A stretch of 56,602 bases of DNA from an uncultured Leptolyngbyaceae cyanobacterium (GCA_938023035.1 CALIDI010000030.1:1-56602), one strand, 5' to 3'; positions 15,748 to 26,137 are shown, counted from the stretch's first letter. A program made the numbers and translations. The notes: generated by a model not told the origin, from the sequence alone.

Positions 15748-17421
15748 CTAAGTTGCCGGGCTAGGAGTCGCCTCTGGTTCCAGTGAAATTCCTGGAGTGC
15801 TACCGTTCAACCCATAGGCGTAGGGTTCAGTGACTAAAACAGGTTCCCCAACAAAATTTTCAACGGGTGGAGGAGAGCTGGTTTGCCATTCCAGGGTGAG
15901 AGCACGCCAGGGGTTGTCGCCGGCCTTTGGCCCTTTCCACCAACTCCAAATCGCATTAAAGATAAACGGAAAGGTGGATACAGCCAGAATGTAAGTGCCA
16001 ACAGTACACACCAAGTTTAGGGCCGCGTATTTGGGATCGTACTCAGCAATCCGGCGGTTCATACCCTCTAGGCCCAGCTTATGCATGGGCATAAAGGTGA
16101 TATTAAAGCCAATAAAGGTGAGCACGAAGTGAACCCGGCCCCAAAATTCATTCATCATTCGCCCGGTCATTTTAGGAAACCAATGATAGATCCCGGCGTA
16201 GAGGCCGAAAACACTGCCACCAAAGAGAACGTAGTGAATGTGGGCCACGATGAAGTAGGTGTCATGCACATGGATATCGAAGGGCACAGCGGCAACCATG
16301 ACTCCACTGATGCCGCCAATGACAAACATAGAAACAAAGCCAAGGGCAAAGAGCATGGCGCTATTTAATTCCAGCTTGCCGCCCCAAATCGTGGCCAGCC
16401 AACTAAAGACCTTAATCCCTGTCGGCACTGCAATCACCATAGTGGCAATCATAAAAAACATCCGCAGCCAAGGCGGGGTACCGCTGGTAAACATGTGGTG
16501 TGCCCAAACCACCAGCCCCAGAAAGCTAATGGCCAGACTGGAGTAGGCGATCGCCTTATAACCAAAAATGGGCTTCCGGGAATGTACCGGCAAAATCTCA
16601 GAAATCATGCCAAAGACCGGCAGAATCATGATGTAGACCGCTGGGTGCGAATAAAACCAGAACATATGCTGGTATACCACCGGGTCACCACCGCCCGTAG
16701 GGTTGAAAAAGGCCGTGCCAGCCACAATATCGAAGGAAAGGAGAATCAGCGCCCCAGCCAACACCGGAGTTGAAAGGAGGATCAAAGCAGAAGCCGCCAA
16801 CATGGCCCAGCAGAACAGGGGCATCTGGTTAAGGCCCAAACCAGGCATCCGCATTTTGAGAATAGTGGTCAGAAAATTCACCGCTCCCAAAATAGAGGAC
16901 GTTCCTAAAATCAGTAGGCTGAGGATCCAGATCATTTCGCCGACCGGATTCGTCACAATACTGAGGGGAGGGTAAGACGTCCAACCAGCAGCAGGGGCAC
17001 CCCAGATAAAGCTGAGCATTAGCAACACCCCTGCCGGTGGAATCATCCAAAATGCCACCGCATTGAGTTTTGGGAAGGCCATATCCCTTGCTCCCAGCAT
17101 TAAAGGCAAGAGGTAGTTGCCAAAGGCACCCGTACCTGCTGGAACGATCCATAAAAAGATCATCACTGTGGCATGCACCGTGAACAGGCCGTTATACACC
17201 TCACGGCTGACAAAATCTACTTCTGGGGTTGCCAGTTCAGTGCGAACGGCGGTAGCGAGCGCGCCTCCAATCAAATAGAAGACGAAGGTGGTCACCAGAT
17301 ATTGAATTCCAATGACCTTGTGATCGGTGCTAAAGCTAAAGTAGGTACGCCAGGTGGTCTCCTGATGAGGTTCAGGGTGCGATCGCGCTGGCGTTGATTG
17401 AGTCGGTGTTTGCGTCGTCAT
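15748..17421 (-). CDS. ctaD: Cytochrome c oxidase subunit I
   Basis: Catalytic subunit of the aa3-type oxidase, holding heme a and the heme a3-CuB centre. The product has twelve membrane helices. It shows FTVHATVMIFLWI (a heme a ligand), the YSHPAVYIM segment (the His and Tyr that form the CuB-linked pair), WAHHMFTSG (two further CuB histidines) and HDTYFIVAHIHYV (heme ligands). The YSHP form in place of GHPE is the signature of A2-type heme-copper oxidases, in which Tyr-Ser replaces the D-channel glutamate. I chose the ATG at 17421 (557 residues); a TTG four codons upstream is also in frame. It lies 66 bp behind ctaC in the ctaC-ctaD-ctaE order. Confidence 0.97.
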   Translation of the reverse strand: MTTQTPTQSTPARSHPEPHQETTWRTYFSFSTDHKVIGIQYLVTTFVFYLIGGALATAVRTELATPEVDFVSREVYNGLFTVHATVMIFLWIVPAGTGAFGNYLLPLMLGARDMAFPKLNAVAFWMIPPAGVLLMLSFIWGAPAAGWTSYPPLSIVTNPVGEMIWILSLLILGTSSILGAVNFLTTILKMRMPGLGLNQMPLFCWAMLAASALILLSTPVLAGALILLSFDIVAGTAFFNPTGGGDPVVYQHMFWFYSHPAVYIMILPVFGMISEILPVHSRKPIFGYKAIAYSSLAISFLGLVVWAHHMFTSGTPPWLRMFFMIATMVIAVPTGIKVFSWLATIWGGKLELNSAMLFALGFVSMFVIGGISGVMVAAVPFDIHVHDTYFIVAHIHYVLFGGSVFGLYAGIYHWFPKMTGRMMNEFWGRVHFVLTFIGFNITFMPMHKLGLEGMNRRIAEYDPKYAALNLVCTVGTYILAVSTFPFIFNAIWSWWKGPKAGDNPWRALTLEWQTSSPPPVENFVGEPVLVTEPYAYGLNGSTPGISLEPEATPSPAT

Positions 17422-17487
17422 AGGAAAAAGCAATAAATTCAGTGGTGAGGCTCGTGCTCCTCGCAGACCAGAGGGTTCAAAATCTTG

Positions 17488-18507
17488 CTAGGAGGCGTGC
17501 GCATGAACCATCGGGGGATGTAGTTGCTGTAATACTTCAGGGCTGATGCCAAGCGACTCAATGTGGGGTGCCAGAATTTGCTCCACTGAGCGTTGGGCTG
17601 GGTCAGCCGTTGCGATCGCCTGTTCTAAGCCTGAGGCACTCGCAACCTGCTGCTCTTGCATCCAGGCCGCAAACTCTTGGGGAGAATGGGCAATCACCCT
17701 TGTTTTCATCGCTCCGTGATAAGGCCCACACAACTCAGCGCAAATGACCGGGTACTCCCCGGCTGTTCTGGGCGTAAAGCGGATCTCGGTTGGCCGCCCC
17801 GGAATCGCGTCCTGCTTCAGGCGATACTCTGGTACCCAAAAGGCATGGAGCACATCCTGGGCATTAATCTTAAGCAAAACTTCTCGCCCGACCGGAACGT
17901 GTAACTCGCCCGTAACAACACCTGTGTCAGGATAAGTAAAAATCCAGGCATATTGCAGACCCAGCGCTTGAATCTCATAAGGCCCATCCCCTGGCAACTG
18001 GTAGGTCGCATCCGACAGAACTGGTTCAGGGCTGGGGGCATCGGCCAGGGAGGTTGGGCTGGCTTCTGCCAAGGGGGCCGCGATCGCCGCACCCGCCAAC
18101 CGTGCCATCTGCGGCTGTGGCTGCGCATGGGCCATCGCATGATCCATTGCCCCCAGCCCCCCAATTTGGCGATAAACCTCAAAGCTATAGACCGCCAATA
18201 TCATCACAATCACGGCTGGAATGGCTGTCCATAAAATTTCTAGAGGAATGTTGCCCTCAATGTAGGGGCCATCCGCCAAATCTCCCTGGCGCCGCCGAAA
18301 CCGGAGCACTGCAACGACGATAACCCCCTGCACCAGCAGAAATAAGCCAGTGCCAATGGTCATCATGAGATTGAATAAGCTATCAATCGGCAAAGACTCC
18401 TCAGAGCCTTCGAGGGGCATGAGACCGTGATTTTGGCCGTACCAAAGGCTGACAAGTGTCAGGGCAATGCCAGCCAGCATAGTGATGATGGAACTTGGAA
18501 TATTCAC
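17488..18507 (-). CDS. ctaC: Cytochrome c oxidase subunit II
   Basis: Subunit II accepts electrons from cytochrome c through the binuclear CuA centre. Two membrane helices (about residues 8-22 and 45-68, with a further hydrophobic stretch at 88-110) precede the periplasmic cupredoxin domain. Its CuA ligands are visible as His221 and the CAELCGPYHGAM motif (Cys256, Glu258, Cys260, His264, Met267). I chose the GTG at 18505-18507 because cyanobacterial CtaC proteins begin with NIPSS followed by the first helix; the frame stays open up to an ATG at 18609, which would add 34 residues without family likeness. An unusual Ala/Pro/His-rich linker (about residues 117-170) lies before the CuA domain. 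First gene of the oxidase operon. Confidence 0.93.
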   Translation of the reverse strand: MNIPSSIITMLAGIALTLVSLWYGQNHGLMPLEGSEESLPIDSLFNLMMTIGTGLFLLVQGVIVVAVLRFRRRQGDLADGPYIEGNIPLEILWTAIPAVIVMILAVYSFEVYRQIGGLGAMDHAMAHAQPQPQMARLAGAAIAAPLAEASPTSLADAPSPEPVLSDATYQLPGDGPYEIQALGLQYAWIFTYPDTGVVTGELHVPVGREVLLKINAQDVLHAFWVPEYRLKQDAIPGRPTEIRFTPRTAGEYPVICAELCGPYHGAMKTRVIAHSPQEFAAWMQEQQVASASGLEQAIATADPAQRSVEQILAPHIESLGISPEVLQQLHPPMVHAHAS

Positions 18508-19255
18508 AATGGGTTGCCCGAGATATTCTGTAAAGCGCGTACAAATCAGCCTGAGCCTAGGAGTGAACACGTTAATGAAATGCGCGGCTGCTCTAGGCTC
18601 CTTATTCAAGGTAAAGCAGTTACGCCAGGAGCAGGCAATAACAATAGATACTTTTAGGCTTTTCTCAAGATTTGCTTAACATCTCAAGCGAAAACCCACT
18701 CTATTTTTGGGATTTTGCATAACTGGATACCGCGTTTGTCACTTAATCAAAAGAAATTCCTAAGGGGAAACCCGATCAAGGGTTCACTCATTTATAAGTT
18801 AAGAGGTACAAGCTGATGTTAAGCGAGGCAAAGGTTAATGAAGAAAGGACAGTGTTAAGTTATAGGGGAAGTGCTGAACAATCAGTGCAATCAATTTCTG
18901 ATGAAATGTCCTCTTGTGGACGGGTACCTTACCCGGCTGATTTCTGCCGGATATTTTCTCCTGATAACTTGGGGACTTTAGCTGCTCAGGTAAAGGAAAG
19001 AGCACTTTTTTGAGACAGACAAACGCTGAGATAGACAAGCGATGTTAATTCTTTTAATCTGTCTTAATTTTTCTTTGCTTTCTCTTGGTTTCCATCCTAA
19101 GTTTTAGGAAACTCGCTTTTTTGAGTTCTTTGAGCTTCATCAGGTTCAACGCAAGACCGATGGTTTCCCGCAGGCAAGACCCTGACTCTGGACTTGGACA
19201 AGGTTTCACTCTTTGATGCTCTTTGCGTAGACGGTATTTATCGGTAGGTGACTAA
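18508..19255. promoter_or_regulatory. Divergent control region between ctaC and ctaA
   Basis: About 750 bp with no convincing gene separate the ctaCDE operon (minus) from ctaA (plus), so promoters for both should lie here. Short AT-rich stretches near 18680-18800 and 19050-19100 are suitable places, but I see no operator that I can name. A 65-codon reading frame at 18816-19013 has no family likeness and no good ribosome-binding site. Confidence 0.45.
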
Positions 19256-20239
19256 ATGGCTAATATTGCCTTCACTGCAACAAAGGAATCGGCCTCTCGC
19301 CCCCAGGTTTGGATTCGTCGCTATCTTTTTGTGCTGGCAGGTTTAACACTATTTTTGATGGCGCTGGGTAGCGCTACTCGGGTGATGAATGCCGGGTTGG
19401 CTTGTCCGGATTGGCCGCTTTGTTACGGGGTGATTATTCCTCGCCAGCAGATGAATCTACAAGTCTTTCTGGAATGGTTCCACCGCCTAGTGGCCTCGTC
19501 AATGGGTCTCCTGGTGATTGGGTTTGTTGCTGCAGCGGTAAGGTGGCGGCGATCGCTTCCCGGTTGGCTCCCCTGGGCGGCTCTTGCGGCCTTTAGTCTG
19601 GTGGTTTTCCAAGGGATTTTGGGCGGGTTGACGGTGACGCAGCTTTTGCGTTTTGACATTGTGACCGCCCATTTAGGAATGGGTTTGCTCTTTTTTTCAA
19701 CCCTGGTTGCGATCGCCTGTTGTCTCACACCCCATCAAGGGATGGGCAGTGTGGGTAGGCTCCGTTGGGTTTCTCTGACGGCAACTCTGCTGATTTACGG
19801 TCAGAGCATTCTGGGGGCACTCGTCGCCTCTCGCTGGGCTTTGCATCAATGTCTCAGTGGCTCAAAGCTGTGCGTGGTGATGAACAGCCATATCGCTGGG
19901 GTGGTGCCAGCGACGCTGGCCACCCTGGCCACGGTCGTGATTGCGTGGTACACCCCTGCACTTCACCCTACTTTGCGGAAACTAGCAAACCTAGCAGGGG
20001 CGCTGGTCGTCCTACAGATTTTGATTGGCGTGGCGACCTTTAAGTTGCACCTACAGGTTGAGCCATTGACGGTGATGCATCAGGCCGTTGGGGCTTCTCT
20101 GTTGGGAACCCTTGTGGCTTTCACGGTGTTATCTCTTCGAGATGCGCCAGCCGGGTTGGGGTCGCGTCACACCTCAACAACCTTGATCGACAGTCATTCT
20201 GATCGCTCGCCGCAGGAACCAGGAGAACAGCCCGCTTGA
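19256..20239 (+). CDS. ctaA: Heme A synthase (COX15/CtaA family)
   Basis: CtaA oxidises the C8 methyl of heme O to a formyl group, giving heme A for the aa3 oxidase encoded just upstream on the other strand. The 327-residue product has eight predicted membrane helices in two similar four-helix halves. The family signs are ATRVMNAGLACPDWPLCYG after TM1, EWFHRLVASSMG with a heme-binding His, VTAHLGMGLL, MNSHIAGV and TVMHQAVGASLL with the other His ligands. The paired cysteines in LACPDWPLC match the redox loop of the family. The C-terminal ~35 residues are polar and variable. It is followed by ctaB after 207 bp. Confidence 0.96.
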   Translation: MANIAFTATKESASRPQVWIRRYLFVLAGLTLFLMALGSATRVMNAGLACPDWPLCYGVIIPRQQMNLQVFLEWFHRLVASSMGLLVIGFVAAAVRWRRSLPGWLPWAALAAFSLVVFQGILGGLTVTQLLRFDIVTAHLGMGLLFFSTLVAIACCLTPHQGMGSVGRLRWVSLTATLLIYGQSILGALVASRWALHQCLSGSKLCVVMNSHIAGVVPATLATLATVVIAWYTPALHPTLRKLANLAGALVVLQILIGVATFKLHLQVEPLTVMHQAVGASLLGTLVAFTVLSLRDAPAGLGSRHTSTTLIDSHSDRSPQEPGEQPA

Positions 20240-20446
20240 CTGAAAGGACTGACGCTCCTTGTGGGCGAGCTGGCATTGCCATCGAGTGAGTGTGTCACTC
20301 GGAAATTGTCCAGAGCACTGATACTTTTGACGCCATGGCGTAGATGGGGATTGCCTTGTGACCTTTCTCTGTGATCTTTACGCAGTTCCTGTGATCCTCC
20401 TTATCCTCCAAGTTACCTTCAATGCTGCTTTTCGGAATTTACACGC

Positions 20447-21442
20447 ATGCAAGAAACGATTTTTTCAACACCACGCCGTCACGCTAATCTGTTGCAGGTG
20501 GTGCAAAGCTATTACCAGCTAACGAAGCCACGCATTATCTTGCTCTTGCTGATCACCACTGCCGGGGGCATGTGGATTGCCGCGAAAGGACAGGTCGAGC
20601 CAGTTCTGCTGATTGTAACCCTTCTTAGCGGGGCTTTTGCGGCAGGTGCTGCCAATACCATTAACTGCCTCTATGACCGAGACATTGATTACATCATGGA
20701 ACGCACCCGCCACCGCCCCCTTCCCTCTGGTCGGATTCAACCCAGGGATGCGCTGATTTTTGCGATCGCACTGACGTTTGCGGCCTTTCTATTGCTTGCT
20801 CTCTTCGCAAATTTGCTGGCGGCTGGCCTGGCGATGGCTGGCATCGTTTGTTACGTTCTGGTCTACACCCACTGGTTAAAGCGTCACACCACTCAGAACA
20901 TTGTGATTGGGGGCGCTGCGGGGGCGATTCCTCCCCTGGTGGGGTGGGCCGCTGTCACCGGTGAGCTGAGTTGGGCGGCCTGGGTTTTGTTTGCCATCAT
21001 CTTCCTGTGGACTCCACCCCACTTCTGGGCCTTAGCCGTTCTCATTCGGGAGGACTATGCGAAGGTTGGCGTGCCAATGCTGCCTGTCGTTGAGGGGAAT
21101 GAGTCAACGGCAAAACAAATTTTTTACTACACCCTGATTCTGATCCCAGTGACATTGTTGCTGGTTTATCCCTTACATACCTTAGGCTGGCTCTATGGGG
21201 CGATCGCCGTGTTGTTAGGGGGTATTTTTGTGCAAAAGGCCTGGCAGTTGATACAGCAATCTTCCGACTTGCAGGTAGCGCGATCGCTGTTCAAGTACTC
21301 GATCTTTTACCTGATGCTGCTATGCGCAGGTATGGCCATTGATAGCCTGCCTCTGACCCAGCGTTTCACGATAGCCCTGAGCCATCATCTGCAAGTTCTC
21401 CTAGCAAATCTGCTGACTCTGTCGGGTAGTGCTGGGCTTTAA
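20447..21442 (+). CDS. ctaB: Heme O synthase (protoheme IX farnesyltransferase)
   Basis: CtaB adds a farnesyl group to protoheme to make heme O, the substrate of CtaA. The 331-residue membrane protein is a UbiA-type prenyltransferase. It opens with [20 protein letters not shown], has the first Asp-rich motif [20 protein letters not shown], the second motif region [26 protein letters not shown] (cited here in part as [11 protein letters not shown]), and about eight to nine helices. The ATG at 20447 fits the family start. Together with ctaA it forms the heme A supply unit for the neighbouring oxidase. Confidence 0.96.
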   Translation: MQETIFSTPRRHANLLQVVQSYYQLTKPRIILLLLITTAGGMWIAAKGQVEPVLLIVTLLSGAFAAGAANTINCLYDRDIDYIMERTRHRPLPSGRIQPRDALIFAIALTFAAFLLLALFANLLAAGLAMAGIVCYVLVYTHWLKRHTTQNIVIGGAAGAIPPLVGWAAVTGELSWAAWVLFAIIFLWTPPHFWALAVLIREDYAKVGVPMLPVVEGNESTAKQIFYYTLILIPVTLLLVYPLHTLGWLYGAIAVLLGGIFVQKAWQLIQQSSDLQVARSLFKYSIFYLMLLCAGMAIDSLPLTQRFTIALSHHLQVLLANLLTLSGSAGL

Positions 21443-21602
21443 GAGAATAGCTCTGGTCAAAAGCTTAGGATCAAACCACGTGCTCAACAGCCCTACTGGG
21501 TCGGATGCTTAATCCGCTGTCTCCATGTTTCTCATAGCGACAGCAAGAGCTAGAGCTAAATCTTAAGTTGAGTCAATCTAGATAAGTTAATTTAGACTTA
21601 AT

Positions 21603-22304
21603 CTAGACTGGCAACCGTTCAATGCTCTGGTTTGAGCCAATCACTACGATTGCCGCGCCCTGCTCTAGTTGCTTGCTAGGGGGAGGATTGATTTCAAACT
21701 TACCATCCTGGCTCACTGCCAGCACATTCAGCCCATAGCTACTCCGTAGGCGCAGTTCAGCGATGGTTTTGCCGACAAAAGACTCTGGCACCAACACTTC
21801 AACCACGCTATTCTCAGGATCTAGCTCAAATCGTTCTAAAATGCCAGGACGGGTTAATGAGCGTGCTAGAGTGCAACCCATTTCATGCTCTGGAAAAACA
21901 ACGTGATCGGCACCCACCTTTTTTAACAACTTCATGTGAATTTCCGAGGAGGCTTTAGCCACCACATGGGGCACTCCTCCTTCCTTCACATTCAGAGTGG
22001 TAATAATGCTTTCCTGGACATAGTTGCCAATAGCGACGATCACCGTATCCTGCTCAAAAATGCCCCCTTCTTTGAGAGCGGCAGGAGATGTTGAGTCAAG
22101 CTGGCGGGCATGGGTAGCTAGGCGATCAGCCAGAACTTGGGCAACCTTATTCTCATCAGAGTCAATACAGAGAACGTCATAGCCCTGACGATGGAGGGTG
22201 GCCGCCACTGCTCGACCGAAGCGACCAAGCCCAATCACCGCAAACTGCTTGTTCTTAGGATCTGCGCGCAAATTATTGAAAAAATTCAAAGACGACAGGT
22301 TCAC
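21603..22304 (-). CDS. ktrA: KtrA/TrkA-type potassium channel regulatory subunit
   Basis: The product has an N-terminal RCK/TrkA-N Rossmann domain with FAVIGLGRFGRAVAATLHRQG, the nucleotide-binding glycine motif, and an acidic end of the second strand in CIDSDENKV. A TrkA-C domain follows (about residues 150-233). It is a cytosolic ring-forming subunit that gates a KtrB-type potassium/sodium-driven channel in response to bound nucleotides. I chose the GTG at 22302-22304 (233 residues, MNLSSLNFF-like start usual for cyanobacteria); the frame is open to a TTG at 22367. The channel subunit gene is not in the window. No strong ribosome-binding site is visible for either start. Confidence 0.85.
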   Translation of the reverse strand: MNLSSLNFFNNLRADPKNKQFAVIGLGRFGRAVAATLHRQGYDVLCIDSDENKVAQVLADRLATHARQLDSTSPAALKEGGIFEQDTVIVAIGNYVQESIITTLNVKEGGVPHVVAKASSEIHMKLLKKVGADHVVFPEHEMGCTLARSLTRPGILERFELDPENSVVEVLVPESFVGKTIAELRLRSSYGLNVLAVSQDGKFEINPPPSKQLEQGAAIVVIGSNQSIERLPV

Positions 22305-22894
22305 CAATATTGCTTCGGCATTATTCCCTGAAGCTACTTCAGAGACCCGCGCCGCCTCCCTAAACAATGGCCCAACATCATTATTAAATCAGATTGGTAA
22401 GAATGATTAAGTAATTTAACTTGCAGTCACTTAATTTATCACAAACCCCTGGCCTCTGTGTGGCTGCAAAACCTGAGCGCCGAAAGCTGCGCCTTCGTCA
22501 ACTTGATCCCCAGATTTGCAACTGTTTTGAATAGCCCTCGCCATGCAGGTCAGGCTATCTTCCCATCCACAAACCTCTGTCACCCCTGCTTTTTGCCCGT
22601 TTCCTGTCACCTATTCCCTATCTATTGCTAGATTCTCTAGTTCTTTTATTTTTTAGTGCGAAATTAAATCAAGTCAGTGCTCCGCTCCTTCGCTGCCTGA
22701 CCTCCGCACCTGACGGCTTTGCTGAACGACAGGGCGGTCATGAAGGTTTGCTGATAAACCCTTGATTGAGCAGGGACTGAATACGCGATAATGGGAAAGT
22801 TTGAATGCCTTCAGAAAAGCCTGGAATCGCCATTTCTGAGGGTTGCAAGTTACAAAGCGGCATTTCATCTTACTTTTTGCGTTTTTCTGGCATT
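22305..22894. other. Spacer between ktrA and aspS
   Basis: About 590 bp of divergent intergenic DNA that should carry the promoters of ktrA (minus) and aspS (plus). Reading frames here are short or overlap aspS and show no family likeness. I see no named regulatory motif, and no T-box-like structure can be asserted. Confidence 0.4.
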
Positions 22895-24700
22895 ATGCGA
22901 AGTCACTACTGCGGTCAATTACGGGCGGAACACATTGGGCAAACGGTCACTCTCTGCGGTTGGGTTGATCGTCGCCGCGATCATGGTGGTGTTATCTTCA
23001 TTGATTTGCGCGATCGCGCTGGGATCGTTCAGATTGTTAGCGATCCTGAACGGACACCAGGCTCCTACAACCAGGCAGAGAGCTTGCGCAATGAGTATGT
23101 TGTCAAAATTACCGGGCGTGTGAGTCAGCGGCCACCGGAATCGCTCAACCCTAAGCTGCCAACGGGGGAGGTCGAAATCTATGCCGATGCGATTGAAATT
23201 CTCAATGCAGTGCGACGGCAACTCCCTTTTCAGGTATCCAGTGCCGAAACGGAGAACGTGCGGGAAGAACTGCGCTTAAAGTACCGCTATCTCGACTTAC
23301 GCCGAGAACGGATGGCCAAAAATCTGCAAATGCGTCATCGCCTGATGCAAGAGATGCGGCGCTATCTAGAAGATGTGGAAGGGTTTATGGAAGTGGAAAC
23401 CCCCATCTTGACTAAATCTACCCCCGAAGGCGCACGGGATTATCTGGTGCCCTCACGGGTCAACCCTGGCGAATGGTATGCCTTGCCTCAGTCGCCCCAA
23501 TTATTCAAGCAGATTCTCATGATTGCCGGTTGCGATCGCTATTACCAGATTGCTCGGTGCTTTCGCGATGAAGACCTGCGAGCGGAGCGTCAGCCAGAGT
23601 TTACCCAACTGGATATGGAAATGAGCTTTATGGAGCGAGATGAGATTTTGGATCTCAACGAGGGCCTCGCCTGCCACTTGCTCAAAACCTTAAAGGGGGT
23701 TGATCTACCCCGTCCCTTTCCCCGGTTAACCTACGCAGAGGCCATGGATCGCTACGGCAGTGACAAACCTGACACTCGCTTCGGCCTAGAGTTAGTCGAT
23801 GTTTCAGATGTCGTGCAAGATATGGGCTTTAAGGTGTTTTCAGAGGCAGTGGCCAAGGGTGGGATCGTCAAAATCCTACCGATTCCCCTGGGAAATGAGG
23901 CGATTTCCAACGTGCGGATCAAACCAGGTGGCGATCTGTTTAAGGAGGCTACAGAGGCGGGAGCCAAGGGGTTGGCCTACATCCGCGTTCGGGAAAATGG
24001 CGAAATTGATACAATCGGAGCCATTAAAGACAACCTGTCTGAAGCGCAAAAGCAAGAAATCCTGCAACGAACTGGGGCAGTCCCTGGGCACTTGTTGTTA
24101 TTTGGGGCGGGCGATCGCGCCACAGTCAACAAAACCCTGGATCGGTTGCGCCAATTCCTGGGCCGGGAACTGGGTTTAATCGATACCTCTAAAATTCATC
24201 TGCTCTGGGTGGTTGATTTTCCGATGTTTGAGTGGAATGCTGAAGAAAAGTGCTTGGAAGCTGCGCATAACCCTTTCTCAGCCCCTCATCCCGAAGATCT
24301 GGCTGATTTAAAAACCGCGCGGTCACTGGCCTATGACCTAGTTTTCAATGGCTATGAGGCCGCTGGAGGCAGCGTCCGGATTCATCAACCCGAATTACAA
24401 GCCCAGGTGTTTGACCTGATCGGGTTATCAGAAAGTGAGGCTCAGGATAAGTTTGGCTTCTTTTTAGAGGCGTTTGAATACGGTGCTCCCCCCCATGGCG
24501 GTATTGCCTATGGCCTTGATCGCTGGGTGATGTTGCTGACGGGGGAGGAGTCAATTCGCGATGCGATTGCCTTTCCCAAAACGCAACAAGCCCGCTGTCT
24601 ACTCACCGGCGCGCCCTCTGGGGTCGAACCTAGTCAGCTCAAGGAACTGCGTGTGGTATCGACTGAAAAGCCGGGTAAGAAAGGAGCGACGGGAGGATGA
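22895..24700 (+). CDS. aspS: Aspartyl-tRNA synthetase
   Basis: A class II synthetase that charges tRNA-Asp. The 601-residue product starts [16 protein letters not shown] (ATG at 22895, chosen because the family begins here; the frame is open to 22805). It has the OB-fold anticodon-binding domain (about 1-110), motif 2 in [20 protein letters not shown], the bacterial GAD insertion domain in the middle (about 290-410), and motif 3 in [15 protein letters not shown] near residue 545. Bacterial-type length and insertion. Whether it is discriminating for Asp or also charges tRNA-Asn cannot be read safely by eye. Confidence 0.97.
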   Translation: MRSHYCGQLRAEHIGQTVTLCGWVDRRRDHGGVIFIDLRDRAGIVQIVSDPERTPGSYNQAESLRNEYVVKITGRVSQRPPESLNPKLPTGEVEIYADAIEILNAVRRQLPFQVSSAETENVREELRLKYRYLDLRRERMAKNLQMRHRLMQEMRRYLEDVEGFMEVETPILTKSTPEGARDYLVPSRVNPGEWYALPQSPQLFKQILMIAGCDRYYQIARCFRDEDLRAERQPEFTQLDMEMSFMERDEILDLNEGLACHLLKTLKGVDLPRPFPRLTYAEAMDRYGSDKPDTRFGLELVDVSDVVQDMGFKVFSEAVAKGGIVKILPIPLGNEAISNVRIKPGGDLFKEATEAGAKGLAYIRVRENGEIDTIGAIKDNLSEAQKQEILQRTGAVPGHLLLFGAGDRATVNKTLDRLRQFLGRELGLIDTSKIHLLWVVDFPMFEWNAEEKCLEAAHNPFSAPHPEDLADLKTARSLAYDLVFNGYEAAGGSVRIHQPELQAQVFDLIGLSESEAQDKFGFFLEAFEYGAPPHGGIAYGLDRWVMLLTGEESIRDAIAFPKTQQARCLLTGAPSGVEPSQLKELRVVSTEKPGKKGATGG

Positions 24701-24814
24701 AGTCGGTGAGTCGGTCAGTGGGGTACAGATGAGTCAGGGATAGAGGATAGGGTAAATTTCGCCTTCTTGGCTTCCCCTTTCCCCTGCTCTTGCACCCTTC
24801 ACCCTAAAGCTCCC

Positions 24815-25219
24815 CTAAAGATTGGTGGAGATAGCCTGCACTGGGCAAGTGGCAATACATTGTTCGCAGACAATACAACGGGAACGGGCAAAGGTGAGTC
24901 GCCACGAGATGGGGTCAAGGCTGAGAGCCTCTGTTGGGCAAACGCCGGTACATAGACCACAATGGACACAGCTGGTTTCGTCAATGACGATCTCGCGGCT
25001 GGAGGCAGAAACGCCGATATCCTGCGATCGCATCCAGTCAATCGCCGCATCGAGCTGATCAATATCGCCAGATAGCTCCACCACGAGTTTGCCAATCTGG
25101 TTAGGGGCTACCTGGGCACGAATAATATTGGCAGCCACATTAAAATCCTTCGCCAGCCGATAGGTGACTGGCATGTGCACCGAGCGTTTGGGGAATGTAA
25201 GAGTGACGCGCTTTTTCAA
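24815..25219 (-). CDS. NIL-domain ferredoxin-like protein (two 4Fe-4S clusters)
   Basis: The 134-residue product joins an N-terminal NIL domain (about residues 1-75, MKKRVTLTFPKRSVHMPVTY) to a two-cluster ferredoxin domain. The two CxxCxxCxxxCP motifs are CVHCGLCTGVCP and CIVCEQCIATCP. NIL is a small ligand-binding module first seen in methionine ABC transporters; fusion to a ferredoxin is common in cyanobacteria and suggests redox or sulfur-amino-acid sensing. The start is a TTG at 25219, chosen because homologues begin with MKKRVTLTFP. The exact role is unknown. Confidence 0.88.
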   Translation of the reverse strand: MKKRVTLTFPKRSVHMPVTYRLAKDFNVAANIIRAQVAPNQIGKLVVELSGDIDQLDAAIDWMRSQDIGVSASSREIVIDETSCVHCGLCTGVCPTEALSLDPISWRLTFARSRCIVCEQCIATCPVQAISTNL

Positions 25220-25277
25220 AGAGATTGCCTGCCTGGGGGCCGTACCATAGAACTGTTCTACCTCCTATTCTGTCACC

Positions 25278-25826
25278 CTAACGTCGCTTGCTACGTTGTC
25301 TACGCTTTACCATAGAAACAATCCAATCGCTGAGGGAGTGACTCATGGCTCCCAACTCTAGCCCAAGGAATGCGCCCAGCCATTCCCCAGGATAAGTTTG
25401 GACAGAATCGCTGAACCCCCTCAAACTGATTTCCAGGATTTTTTGGGCGATCGCCGTGGTATGGCTGGGGCGATCGCCAATCCACAGCACAATTTCCCAC
25501 AGCAAGAGACCTACCAAGGTACTGCTGCCCACCAAACTGAGAAGATAAAACAAGCGCCCGACAGTGCCAATTAGCAGACCGTGAGACCATTGCGATCGAT
25601 GCCGCATTGCCCGCCGATAGGGTAGCCAGATCCAGCGTAAAGCGCCCCAACGTCGATACTGGCAAGAATGCGTATCCAGATCTGGCCCAAACATTAACCC
25701 CCCAAACAGATACCCCCCCGCCAACAGTAACGTCACCGTCGGCTTTTGGCTGACCAGGTAGGCGCAACCGGTCACAGGTAAAAGGCCCCAAAGGGTAATG
25801 CTATCGTGGGTGCGTCCAGAGGGCAT
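25278..25826 (-). CDS. DUF2227 metal-binding membrane protein
   Basis: The product begins MPSGRTHDSITLW, with the conserved His-Asp pair of the DUF2227 family, and continues with GPDLDTHSCQYRRWG and HRSQWSHGLLIG, which supply more His/Asp residues. Several hydrophobic segments and GAMSHSLSDWIVS near the end are also typical. The family is described as putative metal-binding; its activity is not established, though the pattern resembles YdjM/LexA-regulated membrane hydrolases. I chose the ATG at 25826 (182 residues) over the frame start at 25868 because homologues begin with MPSGRTHD. The C-terminus is strongly basic. Confidence 0.82.
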   Translation of the reverse strand: MPSGRTHDSITLWGLLPVTGCAYLVSQKPTVTLLLAGGYLFGGLMFGPDLDTHSCQYRRWGALRWIWLPYRRAMRHRSQWSHGLLIGTVGRLFYLLSLVGSSTLVGLLLWEIVLWIGDRPSHTTAIAQKILEISLRGFSDSVQTYPGEWLGAFLGLELGAMSHSLSDWIVSMVKRRQRSKRR

Positions 25827-25926
25827 GGCATCACAGAGATAATTCGGAAAAAACAGATTCAACGACAAAATCCTGGTAAGATTTGATTGCTTCTGATAAG
25901 ATACATGATTGTGCTTTGAAACGAAC

Positions 25927-25998
25927 GGGCGGTTAGCTCAGCGGTAGAGCGCCTGCCTTACAAGCAGGATGCCACAGGTTCAAATCCTGTACTGCCCA
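25927..25998 (+). tRNA. trnV: tRNA-Val (anticodon TAC)
   Basis: The acceptor stem GGGCGGT pairs with ACTGCCC (one G-T pair). The anticodon arm is CCTGC-CTTACAA-GCAGG with anticodon TAC, and the T arm is CAGGTTCAAATCCTG. The discriminator is A and no CCA is encoded. Confidence 0.97.
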
Positions 25999-26137
25999 CT
26001 CTCTCGATTCAAAAAGTTCAGAGCCAAACCGAAAATCAATGTTGCTGCATCTGAATATGGATCACCCAACTCACTCTGACCCTAGCGCGCTCTCCCTTAG
26101 AGAGAACCGGCTCTCTCGATTTCTTCCTTAGGGGCAG

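Noticed and set aside
18816-19013. 65-codon open frame between ctaC and ctaA
   Set aside because: No family likeness; position in a divergent promoter region makes it a chance frame.
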